From the NCBI GenBank assembly GCA_023362775.1, contig JALMGJ010000005.1, positions 86,184,421 to 86,248,420 on the forward strand: a stretch of 64,000 nt of DNA. The letters are read 5' to 3'. The stretch comes from Charina bottae. Lineage: Eukaryota; Chordata; Lepidosauria; Squamata; Charinaidae. Below the pieces are notes generated by a model, which did no database searches, had not been told where the DNA came from, and worked only from the letters and a program-made list of their open reading frames with translations. The position numbers and the translations under genes are program-made. Positions 38,920-48,645 of the stretch are shown piece by piece; the first letter of the stretch is position 1; every line of letters starts with the position of its first letter.

Positions 38920-39060
38920 AGTTTAATTCTCTTTCTTGATCATGGTGTGGTGGCAACACTGTCTTCTTATCTTCAACTTTCGACAACTCGATTTACATGT
39001 CTCAGTATTATGTACAGACAGTGTTGCCACCACACCATGATCAAGAAAGAGAATTAAACT
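38920..39060. repeat. Perfect 45-bp inverted repeat with 51-nt loop
   Basis: The left arm 38920-38964 (begins agtttaattctctttcttga) and right arm 39016-39060 are exact reverse complements. The loop itself contains atttacatgtctcagtatta at 38991-39010. That block recurs inverted with one mismatch about 140 bp downstream, near 39141-39167. No terminal repeat or target duplication typical of a transposon was found. Confidence 0.97.
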
Positions 39061-39508
39061 CTAGAGGCTGGAAGATTTTGGACAAATATTTGGGCTTTTT
39101 AAAGTAGGTTGTAGAATCTGAAATTGACAAGAAGAAAGCTCTGTACATAATACTGAGATATGTAAATGCTTTGGTTTACTTTGAAGTGGGATAATTGTCT
39201 AAATGTGTTTATCAGGATGGTTTCTTAAAGGTTTGGATAAATGGTTATGCTGTTTTGAAAATTCTTACATTTTTGGTAAATGCCTATGTTATTGTTTAAA
39301 TGTGGTTATCAGGATGGTTTTTTTAAGAGTTTAGATAAATGTCACCAATTCTCATCTTTTTTTTTTTTTTTTTGGAGAAACCACTTTACTCTTAAGGTAG
39401 TTTTCAGCCTTATCAGTTTCTCTCGGTTCTTGTGACAATTTGGACTTGACAAATTCTGAGAAATGCTCCAAGACTTGAATAACAGCATTGTAGAAATCTT
39501 TAAATACC
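39061..39508. other. Unique AT-rich DNA
   Basis: Related phrases occur twice here (gtttatcaggatggtttctt near 39207 and ggttatcaggatggtttttt near 39303), suggesting an old roughly 97-bp tandem duplication. A T run lies at 39357-39375. Confidence 0.4.
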
Positions 39509-40202
39509 AGTTTGGTCTAGTGGTTAAGGCAACTGGCTAGAAACCAGGAGTCTGTGAGTTCTAGTCCTGCCTTAGGCGTGAAATCTGGCTGGGTGACCTT
39601 GGGCCAGTCCCTGTCTATCAACCCTTCTTTCGTATCCAGATCAAACCATAAGCTGCCAATATGACGCAACCTTCTTAGCTTTATCATTGGCCAGAAACAA
39701 ATCATTTTCAGTGCATGCTATTGGTAATAATCTGCAGGTCAGCATGTGGGCCAAATTCTGTATCTCTCCACACTCACACTGCGTATTATTATCCATCAAC
39801 AATCCCCATTTGAGCATATTAGTTCTGCACTTAGGCACTCCAACCCTCAACCTATTCAAAGTCCTCCAAATGACATAAGGGAGATCAGATCCCTCAGCCA
39901 TATTCTCCTCTGGAACTATTCCTTGGTCAGTGATTTCTCTCCTCCATCTGCCAATTCGGTTTTGTTCTTGGGTGTTTGTTCTTACCAAACATTGGAAGGA
40001 GCCAATGGCAAACCAGGAGACTGAGAGTTCTAGTCGTTCCTTAGGCATGAAAGCCAGCTGGGTGACCTTGGGCCAGTCCCTCTCTCTCAGCCCAACTCAC
40101 CTCACAGGGTTGTTGTTGTGGGGAAAATAGGAGGTGGAAGGAGTATTAGGTATGTTCACCGCCTTGAGTTATTTATAAAAATAATAAAGGCAGGAAAGAA
40201 AA
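39509..40202 (+). mobile_element. SINE-B split by an antisense LINE remnant
   Basis: The first part (39509-39624) has the head ccagtttggtctagtgg and body up to tctatcaaccc. The second part (39994-40202) resumes at ggaaggagccaatggcaaac, contains a second body unit starting at 40015 and ends in the normal tail. The junction normally seen between 102-bp units is therefore interrupted by about 370 bp, so a dimeric SINE probably existed before the insertion. Confidence 0.82.
39625..39993 (-). pseudogene. LINE C-terminal remnant with CxC...H...C motif
   Basis: The minus frame encodes NRIGRWRREI, VIWRTLNRLRVGVPKCRTNM, LKWGLL, then CECGEIQNLAHMLTC, and ends KVASYW. The LNRLR-G-...-KWG...CxCG...H-L-C pattern is known from the C-terminal zinc-binding region of several non-LTR retrotransposons (Ingi/Vingi-like and others). 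The clade is not certain. No RT domain is present. Confidence 0.6.
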
Positions 40203-40244
40203 TACAACCAACCAACCAACCAACCAACCAATCAATCAATCAAT
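40203..40244 (+). repeat. (ACCA)n/(ATCA)n tetranucleotide tract
   Basis: Short array of ACCA grading into ATCA, directly following the SINE-B tail and probably derived from it. Confidence 0.93.
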
Positions 40245-40369
40245 TTCCTCCATATTTCTTAACAGTAATTATGGCACCCTCTAGTGCCTCAGGATTGTAA
40301 AGTCATTAACACTGTAACTGAACACTCTCTCCAGCCTTTTTATCTCCGGCGTGGCCAATCAGGAAAATA

Positions 40370-40985
40370 AAAAGTAATAACAAACAGCATTCCCATGGGA
40401 AAGTGAAAGCAAATAGATCAGAACTCCAATCCGCAGGTTCAAGGAAGAAGAGAAAGTTTTATATTCCTCAAAAATCACTTTAATAAACAAAGCAATAAAA
40501 AAACAAAAATTCTTTAAATCTCGATTTAACAAAAGTTATATAAAAAGTCAAATTACCAAGTTAATAATTTTCAAAAATAATGAGAGTCACCAAGAGATTC
40601 TACATTTCTTTGTCGTAGAAAGCCTCTCTTTGTTAAAATTCAAACAAAAAAAAACCTTAGTGCTGTAGAAATGGGGTGGGCAACTTTAAGGTCCATTTTG
40701 GCTTCAGAGCGGCTTGGGAAGAAGATGACGGCCCCGCCTCCCAGCTGATTGCTTACCAGTCGATCGCAAAATGCTGTTTTGCCGTCTTCTGGCTGTGACC
40801 AGCCGTCCGGAGAACACATGGGGTGATTTCTGGGGTTCTCCTTAATCCGGAGAGAGCTTCTGGGCTCCAAGGAAGCCTACCTGAGCCCAAGAAAAAAACA
40901 CTCTGACAGGTCAGTCCGCAGACAGCGGAAAAAACCAGCTCAAGCTGCCATTGTCCCCACCAGAAGCCTAGTCATCTGTGTTTCG
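40370..40985 (-). mobile_element. L1 5' UTR-like segment
   Basis: On the minus strand it starts near 40975 with ggcttctggtggggacaatg, has a GC-rich stretch with several CpGs, then a coding-like MDLKVAHPIS segment and a long A-rich region. The cttctggtgg...atggc opening parallels the cttccggtgggaagatggcc start of the L1 at 46562 and the acttctgggggaggcg start at 55905. Identification is by resemblance only. Confidence 0.5.
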
Positions 40986-41213
40986 TTTAACGCATTAAAT
41001 CCCATCATTTTATTTTCTTCCTTAGGGAAAGCTCTCATAAGAGAGAAGCATTTTTACTGTAAAATGCAGCATTCACAGGACAACGACACGCCAGAAAGAG
41101 CGTTTCATGTAGATTTTTCAAAATGACCAAGAGATTCTCAAAATATTGCATTATAGGTCCCATGCCTTGTTGTCCCACCCTTGCATTAAGGTTAGGTATA
41201 AGAAGCTTTATAG

Positions 41214-41516
41214 CAGGGTTTTTCAACCAGGGTTTCGTGGAACACTAGGGTTCCGCGAGAGGTCACTAGGGGTTCCCTGGGAGATCACAATTTAACATTA
41301 TTTCAAATTTGGGCAACTTCACGTTAAAGAGGTAAGCTTCATTCTTTATTTTTAGCTTAAGAACACTGTTAATGCATATATACAGGCCTACACATGAAAT
41401 GAATAGAATAATTTTGTAACTTCTGGCCTATATTGGAGCCTGAATGTGCAGGGATTTCCCAAGGCCTGAAAAATATTTCAAGGGTTCCTCCAGGGTCAAA
41501 AGGTTGAGAAAGGCTT
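41214..41516. mobile_element. hAT-type MITE, separate family
   Basis: The ends CAGGGTTTTTCAACC and GGTTGAGAAAGGCTT are imperfect inverted repeats. A perfect 8-bp duplication, ctttatag, flanks the 303-bp element at 41206-41213 and 41517-41524. Subterminal blocks agggttccgcgag and aagggttcctcc echo each other. No transposase. Confidence 0.82.
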
Positions 41517-41598
41517 CTTTATAGTAAAGCAATTAAGAAGTTGCTTTTAATGAAATCCTTTGTGGCAGAAGCTGAAGTTTAATGACTTTTAGATTGCT

Positions 41599-41662
41599 TA
41601 TGGGGAATTCTGGGAGTTGAAGTCCACACATCTTAAAGTTGCTAAGGTTGAGAAACACTGCT
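41599..41662. mobile_element. Half copy of the palindromic hAT MITE
   Basis: attctgggagttgaagtcca through aaggttgagaaacactg equals one arm of the elements at 9650 and 57439. The opposite arm is absent, so this is a truncated or half element. Confidence 0.8.
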
Positions 41663-42453
41663 GTAGAGCGAGTGAGTGATGCTGCTAGGATCTAAATTTA
41701 GGGGTGGTGGTTGTTTTTTGTTTTTGTTTTTTTGCATTCCAGGAAATCTCCCAAAGAGAAACATAGACATTAAATTGTGTGTTGTAGTTAAAAGTTTTTA
41801 GGTTTTCTTTTCCTCCAGCCGATTGTGCATCATTTTATCTTCTTTACTTGGATTTGCCACTGTGTGACCTCGTGTTGTATTTTTTCTGAATGACAATGAA
41901 AGTAATTGAAAATATTGATTGGCAGTACAGTTAAGTTGTCAACACAACCATTTAATTTGTCAGGAGGACTTGTTAAATTGTCAAAAATCATATAAAAAAC
42001 TCCTTCAGTCACTGATGATATACATTAGGGATGTTCATGAATCAAATGGCCCATTTCTAAGGTAAGTATTGAAGAAAAATTCTTAAATGGTTTTCTCCTG
42101 ATACTTTTTTTTTTTAAAAAAAATATTGAATTAAAAATGAAATACCTCAACATTACATAGCAGGTAAATATTTTCATTGGACGACAATTGGTATCTCATA
42201 CTAAAATTTGCGTTACAGTGTGCTAAACATTTTTTTCCTGAAAGCCTTGGAAACTAAATTTTTAGTGTCCTCATTTTAAAATTTTTGTTGTTAATATAGA
42301 ACTTGATCTGGTTAGTAAATATAGTCTGTATGCTATATTTATATATACTGAAACTTGATTCAGTTAGTTCAGTATAGCTAATTCTCTAATTTGAGCTTAA
42401 TCAACAGTTTCTCTTTCACAGTTATGAAAATAAACTCTAGTTTATCTGCTGGT
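41663..42453. other. Unique AT-rich DNA
   Basis: Nothing recognised. Confidence 0.4.
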
Positions 42454-42465
42454 ATTTCTCCAGCT

Positions 42466-42774
42466 TCAGTCCTAAAGGAAATCAACCCTGACTGCTCATT
42501 GGAAGGACAGATACTGAAGCTGAAGCTCAAATACTTTGGCCACCTAATGCGAAGAGAGGACTCACTGGAAAAGACCCTGATGCTGGGAAAGACTGAAGGC
42601 AAAAGGAGAAGGGGACGGCAGAGGATGAGATGGTTAGATAGCATCACCGATGTAATGAACATGAATTTGAGTAAACTCCGGGAGACAGTGGAGGACAGGG
42701 AGGCCTGGCGTGCTATGGTCCATGAGGTCACGAAGAGTCGGACACGACTAAACGACTGAACAACAACAACAACA
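42466..42774 (+). mobile_element. BovB (RTE) LINE 3' end, 309 bp
   Basis: Encodes LKEINPDCSLEGQILKLKLK, YFGHLMRREDSLEKTLMLGK, GRQRMRWLDSITD and ends KSRTRLND, then cgactgaac plus (AAC)n. A perfect 12-bp duplication, atttctccagct, lies at 42454-42465 and 42775-42786. It is the same segment as the copy at 4604, with almost the same residues, so both are young. Confidence 0.93.
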
Positions 42775-42978
42775 ATTTCTCCAGCTATACGATCTATTCT
42801 TATATAAATTAATTGATAAAAAGAAATTGAGAAAGAATAAACCATGACTCTTTTCTGTTAAACTATCCAGCAAACCCTCATATTTTGGGCATATACAGCA
42901 TTGGAGTAAACGTATACGAGCAATTTTCTGCTCCAATATATGTCCATTCTTTTTAGTACATAGTACATCCTTAAATGG

Positions 42979-43066
42979 GGAGCTGGGGATGGTGACGGCC
43001 AACAGGAAGCTCTGGCGTGGGCTGGTCCATGAAGTCACAAAGAGTCGGAAGTGACTGAACGAAAAA
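42979..43066 (+). mobile_element. Minimal 88-bp RTE/BovB-like 3' end
   Basis: ggtccatgaagtcacaaaga through gagtcggaagtgactgaac is the BovB-type terminus. A perfect 14-bp duplication, acatccttaaatgg, lies at 42965-42978 and 43067-43080, proving an independent insertion of only 88 bp. The upstream gatggtgacggccaacagg differs slightly from the other two copies. Confidence 0.88.
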
Positions 43067-43313
43067 ACATCCTTAAATGGACTTACTGATTTTACAGATT
43101 TTGTACTCCCATCTTTCCAGTGATCTAAAAACAAACAGTGAAAGATACTTTTTTAAAAAATGGAATGTAAACAGAATTGGCAGTGGCCAAAGAGTTATAT
43201 AAAAAAAATGGCATTTTTTATTATTTTTATTATTTTAGATGAAATAATATATACATGGGTGCAGACTGAAAGGATGTTCAGAAGATTCATTTTTGTCACA
43301 GTATGTAAAAGTA

Positions 43314-43584
43314 AGGTAAAGGTAAAGGTTTTCCCCTGCGCAGTCATGCCTGACTCTAGGGGGCGGTGCTCATCTCCATTTCTTAGCTGAAGAGCCAACG
43401 CTGTTACCATCCCACCAAAGTGGTACCTATTCATCTACTTGCATTTCCATGCTTTCGAATTGCTAGGTTGCCAAGAGCTGGGGCGAGTGTGGGAGCTCAC
43501 TCCATCACGCGGCGCTCGGGTCTCGAACCACTGACCTTTCGATCGACAAGCCTGGCGTCTTAACCACTCAGCCATCGCGCCCCT
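43314..43584 (-). mobile_element. SINE-A, copy 6 (variant subfamily)
   Basis: Antisense copy flanked by a perfect 12-bp duplication, tatgtaaaagta, at 43302-43313 and 43585-43596. Shares the gaaaacc tail and ggttcgagacc B box with the copy at 26853. A body segment of about 55 bp around ttccg...catgtgg is missing compared with other copies. Confidence 0.93.
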
Positions 43585-43596
43585 TATGTAAAAGTA

Positions 43597-44050
43597 GGAC
43601 AACCATATCTGAATTGCAAAAATCCAGCGATCAGCTCGGCACCTTACAAAAGGGGGATTCTCTGAGTTGGACAGAAGAAAATGCACTTTCAACAGATCAT
43701 AAGGAACAAGGGTATATGGATGTTCTAACCTAAAGATAGGATTACCATTTGGGCTTTAAAAGTCCAGATGACCATTAGATGTCAGCAAGGAATTACAGAA
43801 ACATTTAACTCTCTGCTGCTAGCTAGCAGTCATCTGGAGTTTTCCAGCCCAGGTTTGGTAGCCCAGCTGAAAAGGAAGAAAGGGAGAAGGAATGAAGCCT
43901 GTCTACTGGGATCAGCCCAAAGCTTGGGTGAAGCCAGCAAAGTGTTCTCTTACATTCCAAGTTTGATACCAAATTGCTATGGAAGGTACGTGCAAGGAGG
44001 TGGGGGCTTGTTAACAGAGCTTGAGCTGTTCCTCCAAGTATCCCTCAGCC
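43597..44050. other. Unique DNA
   Basis: Nothing recognised. Confidence 0.4.
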
Positions 44051-44555
44051 TTTATTTATTTATTTATTTATTTATTTTTATTTATTTATTTATTTATTTA
44101 TTTTTATTTATTTATTTATTTTCTATCCCGCCTTTATTATTTTTATAAATAACTCAAGGTGGCGATCATACCTAATACTCCTTCCTCCTCCTATTTTCCT
44201 CACAACAGCCAGCCTGTGAGGTGAGTTGGGCTGAGAGAGAGTGACTGGCCCAAGGTCACCCAGCCAGCTTTCATGCCTAAGGCGGGACTAGAACTCTCAG
44301 TCTCCTGGTTTGCCATTGGCTCCTTCCTAGGGCTGAGAGATAAGGACTGGCCCAAGGTCACCCAGCTGGCTTTCATGCCTAAGGCGGGACTAGAACTCTC
44401 AGTCTCCTGGTTTGCCATTGGCTCCTTCCTAGGGCTGAGAGAGAGCGACTGGCTCAAGGTCACCCAGCCAGCTTTCATGCCTAAAGTGGGATTAGAACTC
44501 ACAGACTCCCGGTTTCTAGCCTGGTGCCTTCACCACTAGACCAAACTGGCTCTCA
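44051..44555 (-). mobile_element. SINE-B, antisense, three tandem body units
   Basis: The TTTA-repeat tail at 44051-44122 precedes ttataaataactcaaggtgg. Body unit boundaries (cctggttt) lie 102 bp apart at 44306, 44408 and 44510. The head (ccactagaccaaactggc) ends near 44553. It is a third independent locus with the same 102-bp unit and the same junction. Confidence 0.92.
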
Positions 44556-45188
44556 TAAAACAAATAACATTTGGCTTAGAACTTTAAAGATCATAGCTAG
44601 CACACAACAAATATATAATTGTGCCTGGATTTGGGGTGAAAGTCTTTCCATTTCAGGGTGTTTTTTTATGGATGAAGATCAGGATCTATTGTTTTTATAG
44701 CTCCCCCTTCAATTTATCCCAAGGTTATTTCACTCCTTGGAAATCCAGTCTTTGGTCTTTATAGGAAAATAAACTTAGAAATGTTGTTCAGTGCATTAGT
44801 GTACTCCATTCTTTAGTTGTTCAGTTTACGAGGACCATTGTCCAAAAAGGAGGGGTAGAATTTGGCATACTCTAATTGGTATATTCTAGGTATAAGCTTA
44901 AAAAATGATTATTGTAATTTAAATATAGGTATAGTGTGTCTCACTGGGATGATATTTAGCCCTGGTTGGTCACCAAAAGAAATCTGGGAATTAGAGAGGG
45001 TAATGGTAGCTGAAGCAGAAATGGAACAGCTAAATCCCCCATAGACTGAGGCGGGGGTGGTGGGGTGGGGAATAAAACTGATTATTTTCCTGCAAGCTGA
45101 AAGGACATTAGACAACAACAGTAGGAAGCCTTTGTTTTGTTTTGTTTTGTTTTTAATTCATTCCTTTTTAAAAAATATTATGAGTGGG
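44556..45188. other. Unique DNA
   Basis: Nothing recognised apart from a (GTTTT)n tract at 45133-45152. Confidence 0.4.
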
Positions 45189-45200
45189 CATACATTCAGA

Positions 45201-45885
45201 TACAAGGGGCGTGGTGGCTCAGCGGGTAAGACGTCAGGCTTGTCGATCGGAAGATCAGAGGTTCGAATCCCTAGTCCAGAGCTTTCCAAACTGTGTGTCG
45301 CGACACAAAAGTGTGTCGCCACACACAGCGTGGTGTGTCGCCACACCACCCGGAAGCGGCGGCGCGCGCGTGCACGGCAGCTGCCATGCACGCGCGCGCT
45401 GCCGCACGCCCCCCGCACCGCCGCACGCCCCCCCGCGCCGCCACCATGCACACGCGCGCCACCGCATGCCCCCCGTGCTGTTGCCATGCGCGCGCTGCCA
45501 CACACACACACACGCCGTTGCCATGCGCGCGCGCTGCCGCACGCCCCCCCCCGCGCCATCGCCGTGCACATGCCCCACCGCTGCCGCTCGTGTGCCGCCA
45601 GCGGCAGCACTTTAGAAAGCCCTGCCCTAGTCCCACATGACGGAGTGAGCTCCCGCACTCGCCCCAGCTCTTGCCAACCTAGCAATTTGAAAGCATGCAA
45701 GTGCAAGTAGATGAATAGGTACCACTCCAGTGGGAAGGTAACAGCATTCCGCATGCATCATGCGGCCACATGACTGTGGAAGCGTCTTCGGACAATGCTG
45801 GCTCTTTGGCTAACAAATGGAGATGAACACCGGCTCCTAGAGTTGGACACGACTGCACGAATGTGCGGGGGGAACCTTTACCTTT
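45201..45885 (+). mobile_element. SINE-A, copy 7, interrupted by a hAT MITE
   Basis: The perfect 12-bp duplication catacattcaga at 45189-45200 and 45886-45897 bounds the whole unit. The head and B box ggttcgaatcc (to 45270) are separated from the body (from 45625) by the hAT element at 45277. Removing that element restores a normal SINE-A length of about 330 bp. Confidence 0.93.
45277..45624 (+). mobile_element. hAT-type MITE, copy 4 (type II GC-rich interior)
   Basis: The left end is CAGAGCTTTCCAAAC and the right end CTTTAGAAAGCCCTG. A perfect 8-bp duplication, ccctagtc, at 45269-45276 and 45625-45632 lies inside SINE-A. The interior is GC- and CpG-rich with many acgcgcgc and ccgccgc runs, like copy 3. 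Frames up to 217 codons across it are compositional artefacts. Confidence 0.93.
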
Positions 45886-46134
45886 CATACATTCAGACCG
45901 GAAGTTCTATTCACAATGGAAACAAATTTAACTTTGCCTACATCTATGAAAATTATTAGCCTAATCTCACAACAGGCCAGCAATTGCCCTAAAAGTCATG
46001 TTTTTGGAAAGCAAAGGAAAAGATGCTGGCTGGGATTTCTAACTCAGGAGAGAGACAGGGGCTGTGTTTGCACAATATGCTGAGCTAAAATGTGGTAGGC
46101 CAATTTAGATTTCATTATGTCATGTGAACACAGC

Positions 46135-46430
46135 CATAAAGAGTGCTTTGAGGCCACGTTGGGCTGGGGGCTAAGGCTCTGGGCTAGGAGTGGGGAAACC
46201 AAAGGTCTAGTCCATCCTCAGGCGCGTATCCAGCTGGGTGACTTTGGGCTACTCCCTCTCTCTCAGCCCCAGGAAGAAGGCAAGGGCAAACTGCTTCCGA
46301 AAATGTTGTCAAGGAAATTGTATGGATGTGTCCCTCTAGCTGCCAGATGTCAAAACTGACTTGAAGTCACCTTTCGGGGGTCGGGAACTGAAAAAAATGG
46401 GAAAACTGAAGTAGCTCTTTCTTCAGTCAA
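46135..46430 (+). mobile_element. Sauria/BovB-tailed SINE, diverged
   Basis: ggctaaggctctgggctagg, ggtctagtccatcctcaggc, agctgggtgactttgggc, ccaggaagaaggcaagggca and actgacttgaagtcac follow the order of a SINE with a tRNA-like head and BovB-type tail. Its ggaagaaggcaagggcaaac block corresponds to the ggaaggagccaatggcaaac junction found in the tandem SINE-B copies. Confidence 0.6.
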
Positions 46431-46917
46431 TCAATTTTCAAAGCAAACCTTCCTGTATTTCTTTAAAAATGCAATTGTAATAAAATGATTGATGGCTTGC
46501 AACCTGAGGAGTATTTGGAAGCAGGGACATCTCCAAGCACAGAAAAGAAAAAGAATATGAAAAAGAAAAAGAGACTTCCGGTGGGAAGATGGCCGACTGA
46601 ACAGCTTTGCCCAGCTTTGCCCTGGGCAGATCTGGCAGCGTCAGGTATTTTTCGGGCAAAGGCAGGCTCTTCCTGATGCCCTAGAGCATTTTCATGGACA
46701 GAAAACACTCAGAATTATCCCATTTGCACTCCTGAATGTCGCCTCGCAGCCTGAGGATCGCCAACAGCGTTAGCGCTAATCTGGTAAGAGACGACCGAAG
46801 TCGGGGACACCATCATTTCCAGACCACACTGCAGCCTTAAAGGGACACTAGGTCGAGCCTTTCCTATTTGTAAATCACCTATTTTATATATTTTTTAAGT
46901 TTGTGTACCCCAAGAGA

Positions 46918-47256
46918 AGGGGGCGTGGTGGCTCAGTGGGTAAGACGCCAGGCTTGTCCATCGGAAGATTGCAAGTTCGGAGGTTCGAATCCCTAGCCCT
47001 GCGTGCGGAGTGAGCTCCCGCACTAGCTCCAGCTCTTGCCAACCTAGCAATTTGAAAGCATGCAAATGCAAGTAGATGAATAGGTACCACTTCGGTGGGT
47101 AGGTAACAGCGTTCCGCGCACGTCATGCCGGCCACATGACCGTGGAAGCGTCTTCGGACAACGCTGGCTCTTTGGCTAACAAACAGAGATGAGCACCGGC
47201 CCCTAGAGTCGGACATGACTGCACAAATGTGCGGGGGGTACCTTTACCTTTACCTT
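46918..47256 (+). mobile_element. SINE-A, copy 8, inside the short L1
   Basis: Complete copy flanked by a 12-bp duplication, taccccaagaga, at 46906-46917 and 47257-47268. B box ggttcgaatcc near 46981. Tail (CCTTTA)n. Confidence 0.94.
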
Positions 47257-47665
47257 TACCCCAAGAGAGGCTTTTTACAACAAGAGGCGAAATCTCTTGG
47301 TGTTTATCGTTTTTTCTGGATTAATTTTAAAACTATTTTTCAATCTTTGGCTTGTTTCCCATCTGGATATTAAGGAGGACTGAGAATAATTATCTCCCTG
47401 TTACTACTTTTGTATTTAATTTGAAGGATTTGACATTTTCCTACATGCTGAATCTGCCGTTTTGAGTCTTCAGTTTTATGTTCACTTTCCTTGAGTGCCG
47501 CAGTTGCTGGTTCACATACTTTCCCTTTTGTCAATATCACTTAATAACTTTTGGAAGCCTTTTATCAATATCACTCAATAACTTTCAGAAGCCTTTCATT
47601 TACCCATTAGCTCTTATCTGCACCAGCCAAGTATCCAGGGGGCACCATAATCTACTGCCTGAAAC

Positions 47666-48092
47666 ATGGACGACCTTAAGGAAATTTTCTCAGAGCTTCG
47701 TTCTGAGCTTCGTTGTGATTTCAAACAGATTCGCCATGATACCCGTCAAGTTATTCTGCAAGATATTCAGGATATTGTAGAAAATATCAGCTCTAAAATG
47801 TGTCAACTGGCTGAGGACATTCTGCTGGGAGAGGAAGAGTTTCATCAAGAGGGAGATATTTTTCCCAACAGTGAGAATGGATTCTTGGAAGAAATACTAG
47901 GCGACGAACACACTTTAGTGATGAAGGGGTTACTGTCTGACTTGCAAGATACTGATGAGGTTGTTTTCCTGAGGGATTGTTTTGGGAACGAAGTGGCTCT
48001 GTTCTGTGGGAGGCTTTCTGCTGAGAAGTTTGACTTTTTAAGGGGGGCAGTTGGGCTGTTTGATTTCTTTATGAAAAATGCCTTATGCAGAC
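47666..48092 (+). pseudogene. L1 ORF1-like frame, ended by an LTR insertion
   Basis: 142 codons starting MDDLKEIFSELRSELRCDFK, then QIRHDTRQVILQDIQDI: a charged, amphipathic start suited to the coiled coil of L1 ORF1. The next part is acidic (EDILLGEEEFHQEGD) and ends FDFFMKNALCRL. No RNA-recognition motif was recognised. The frame runs on to 48148 only because the inserted LTR is open for 18 codons. The original downstream sequence resumes after 48475. Confidence 0.55.
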
Positions 48093-48470
48093 TGTCAGGG
48101 TTTTACCCTGAAGTAGAATTCTATCAGTATGAATATGGAGAGGACTGAGCACAGCTGAGCTGTATTAGTGATTAACTCAGCTTGCTCAGGGCTCACACCT
48201 GGAGGGTGTGGTTACATGACTCAGCACAACCAACTGGATATAAAGAAGTGCACCATGGGTTGTGGGTGTGGCTTGTTGTAGGAGTTTGGCTGGTGGTTGG
48301 AGTTGTAGCTGATGTCTTATCTTGTATTGTGCAACTTGTCTTGTATTGTAAGTTTTGTAAATATTGTACAGTAAAAGGTCTTTGTACAGTTTGACTATAA
48401 CAGACTGTGTGCTGTCAATTATTTGCATACTCACAGAATGCCACAACGTGATATATGCACAACCCTGACA
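48093..48470. mobile_element. Solo LTR, 378 bp
   Basis: Begins TGTCAGGGTT and ends AACCCTGACA, a perfect 10-bp inverted terminus of the TG...CA type. The flanks cagac (48088-48092) and tagac (48471-48475) match at 4 of 5 bases. TATAAAG at 48239-48245 is a plausible promoter. No internal retroviral or Gypsy genes are nearby, so this is a solo LTR. Superfamily not determined. The orientation suggested by the TATA box is plus. Confidence 0.82.
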
Positions 48471-48645
48471 TAGACAAGTAAATGTTCTGGTATATTTTGA
48501 TGTAGGATAAAAAAATTAAGAATATGTACAGTATTTGGTTTGATATTAAGGCTTACATGATTTCATTTTTCTTTAACAATTTGACTGGATTTTTTAAAGG
48601 TTTGTTTGATTTATAAGATTTATAAGGTATCTATAAGGTATAATA

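Noticed and set aside
45057..45754. Long arginine/alanine/proline-rich frames on both strands
   Set aside because: They run through the GC-rich interior of a hAT MITE inside a SINE; composition explains the openness.
47666..48148. 160-codon host gene
   Set aside because: It lies in an L1-like element between an L1 5' region and L1 3' UTR, and its last 18 codons belong to an inserted LTR.
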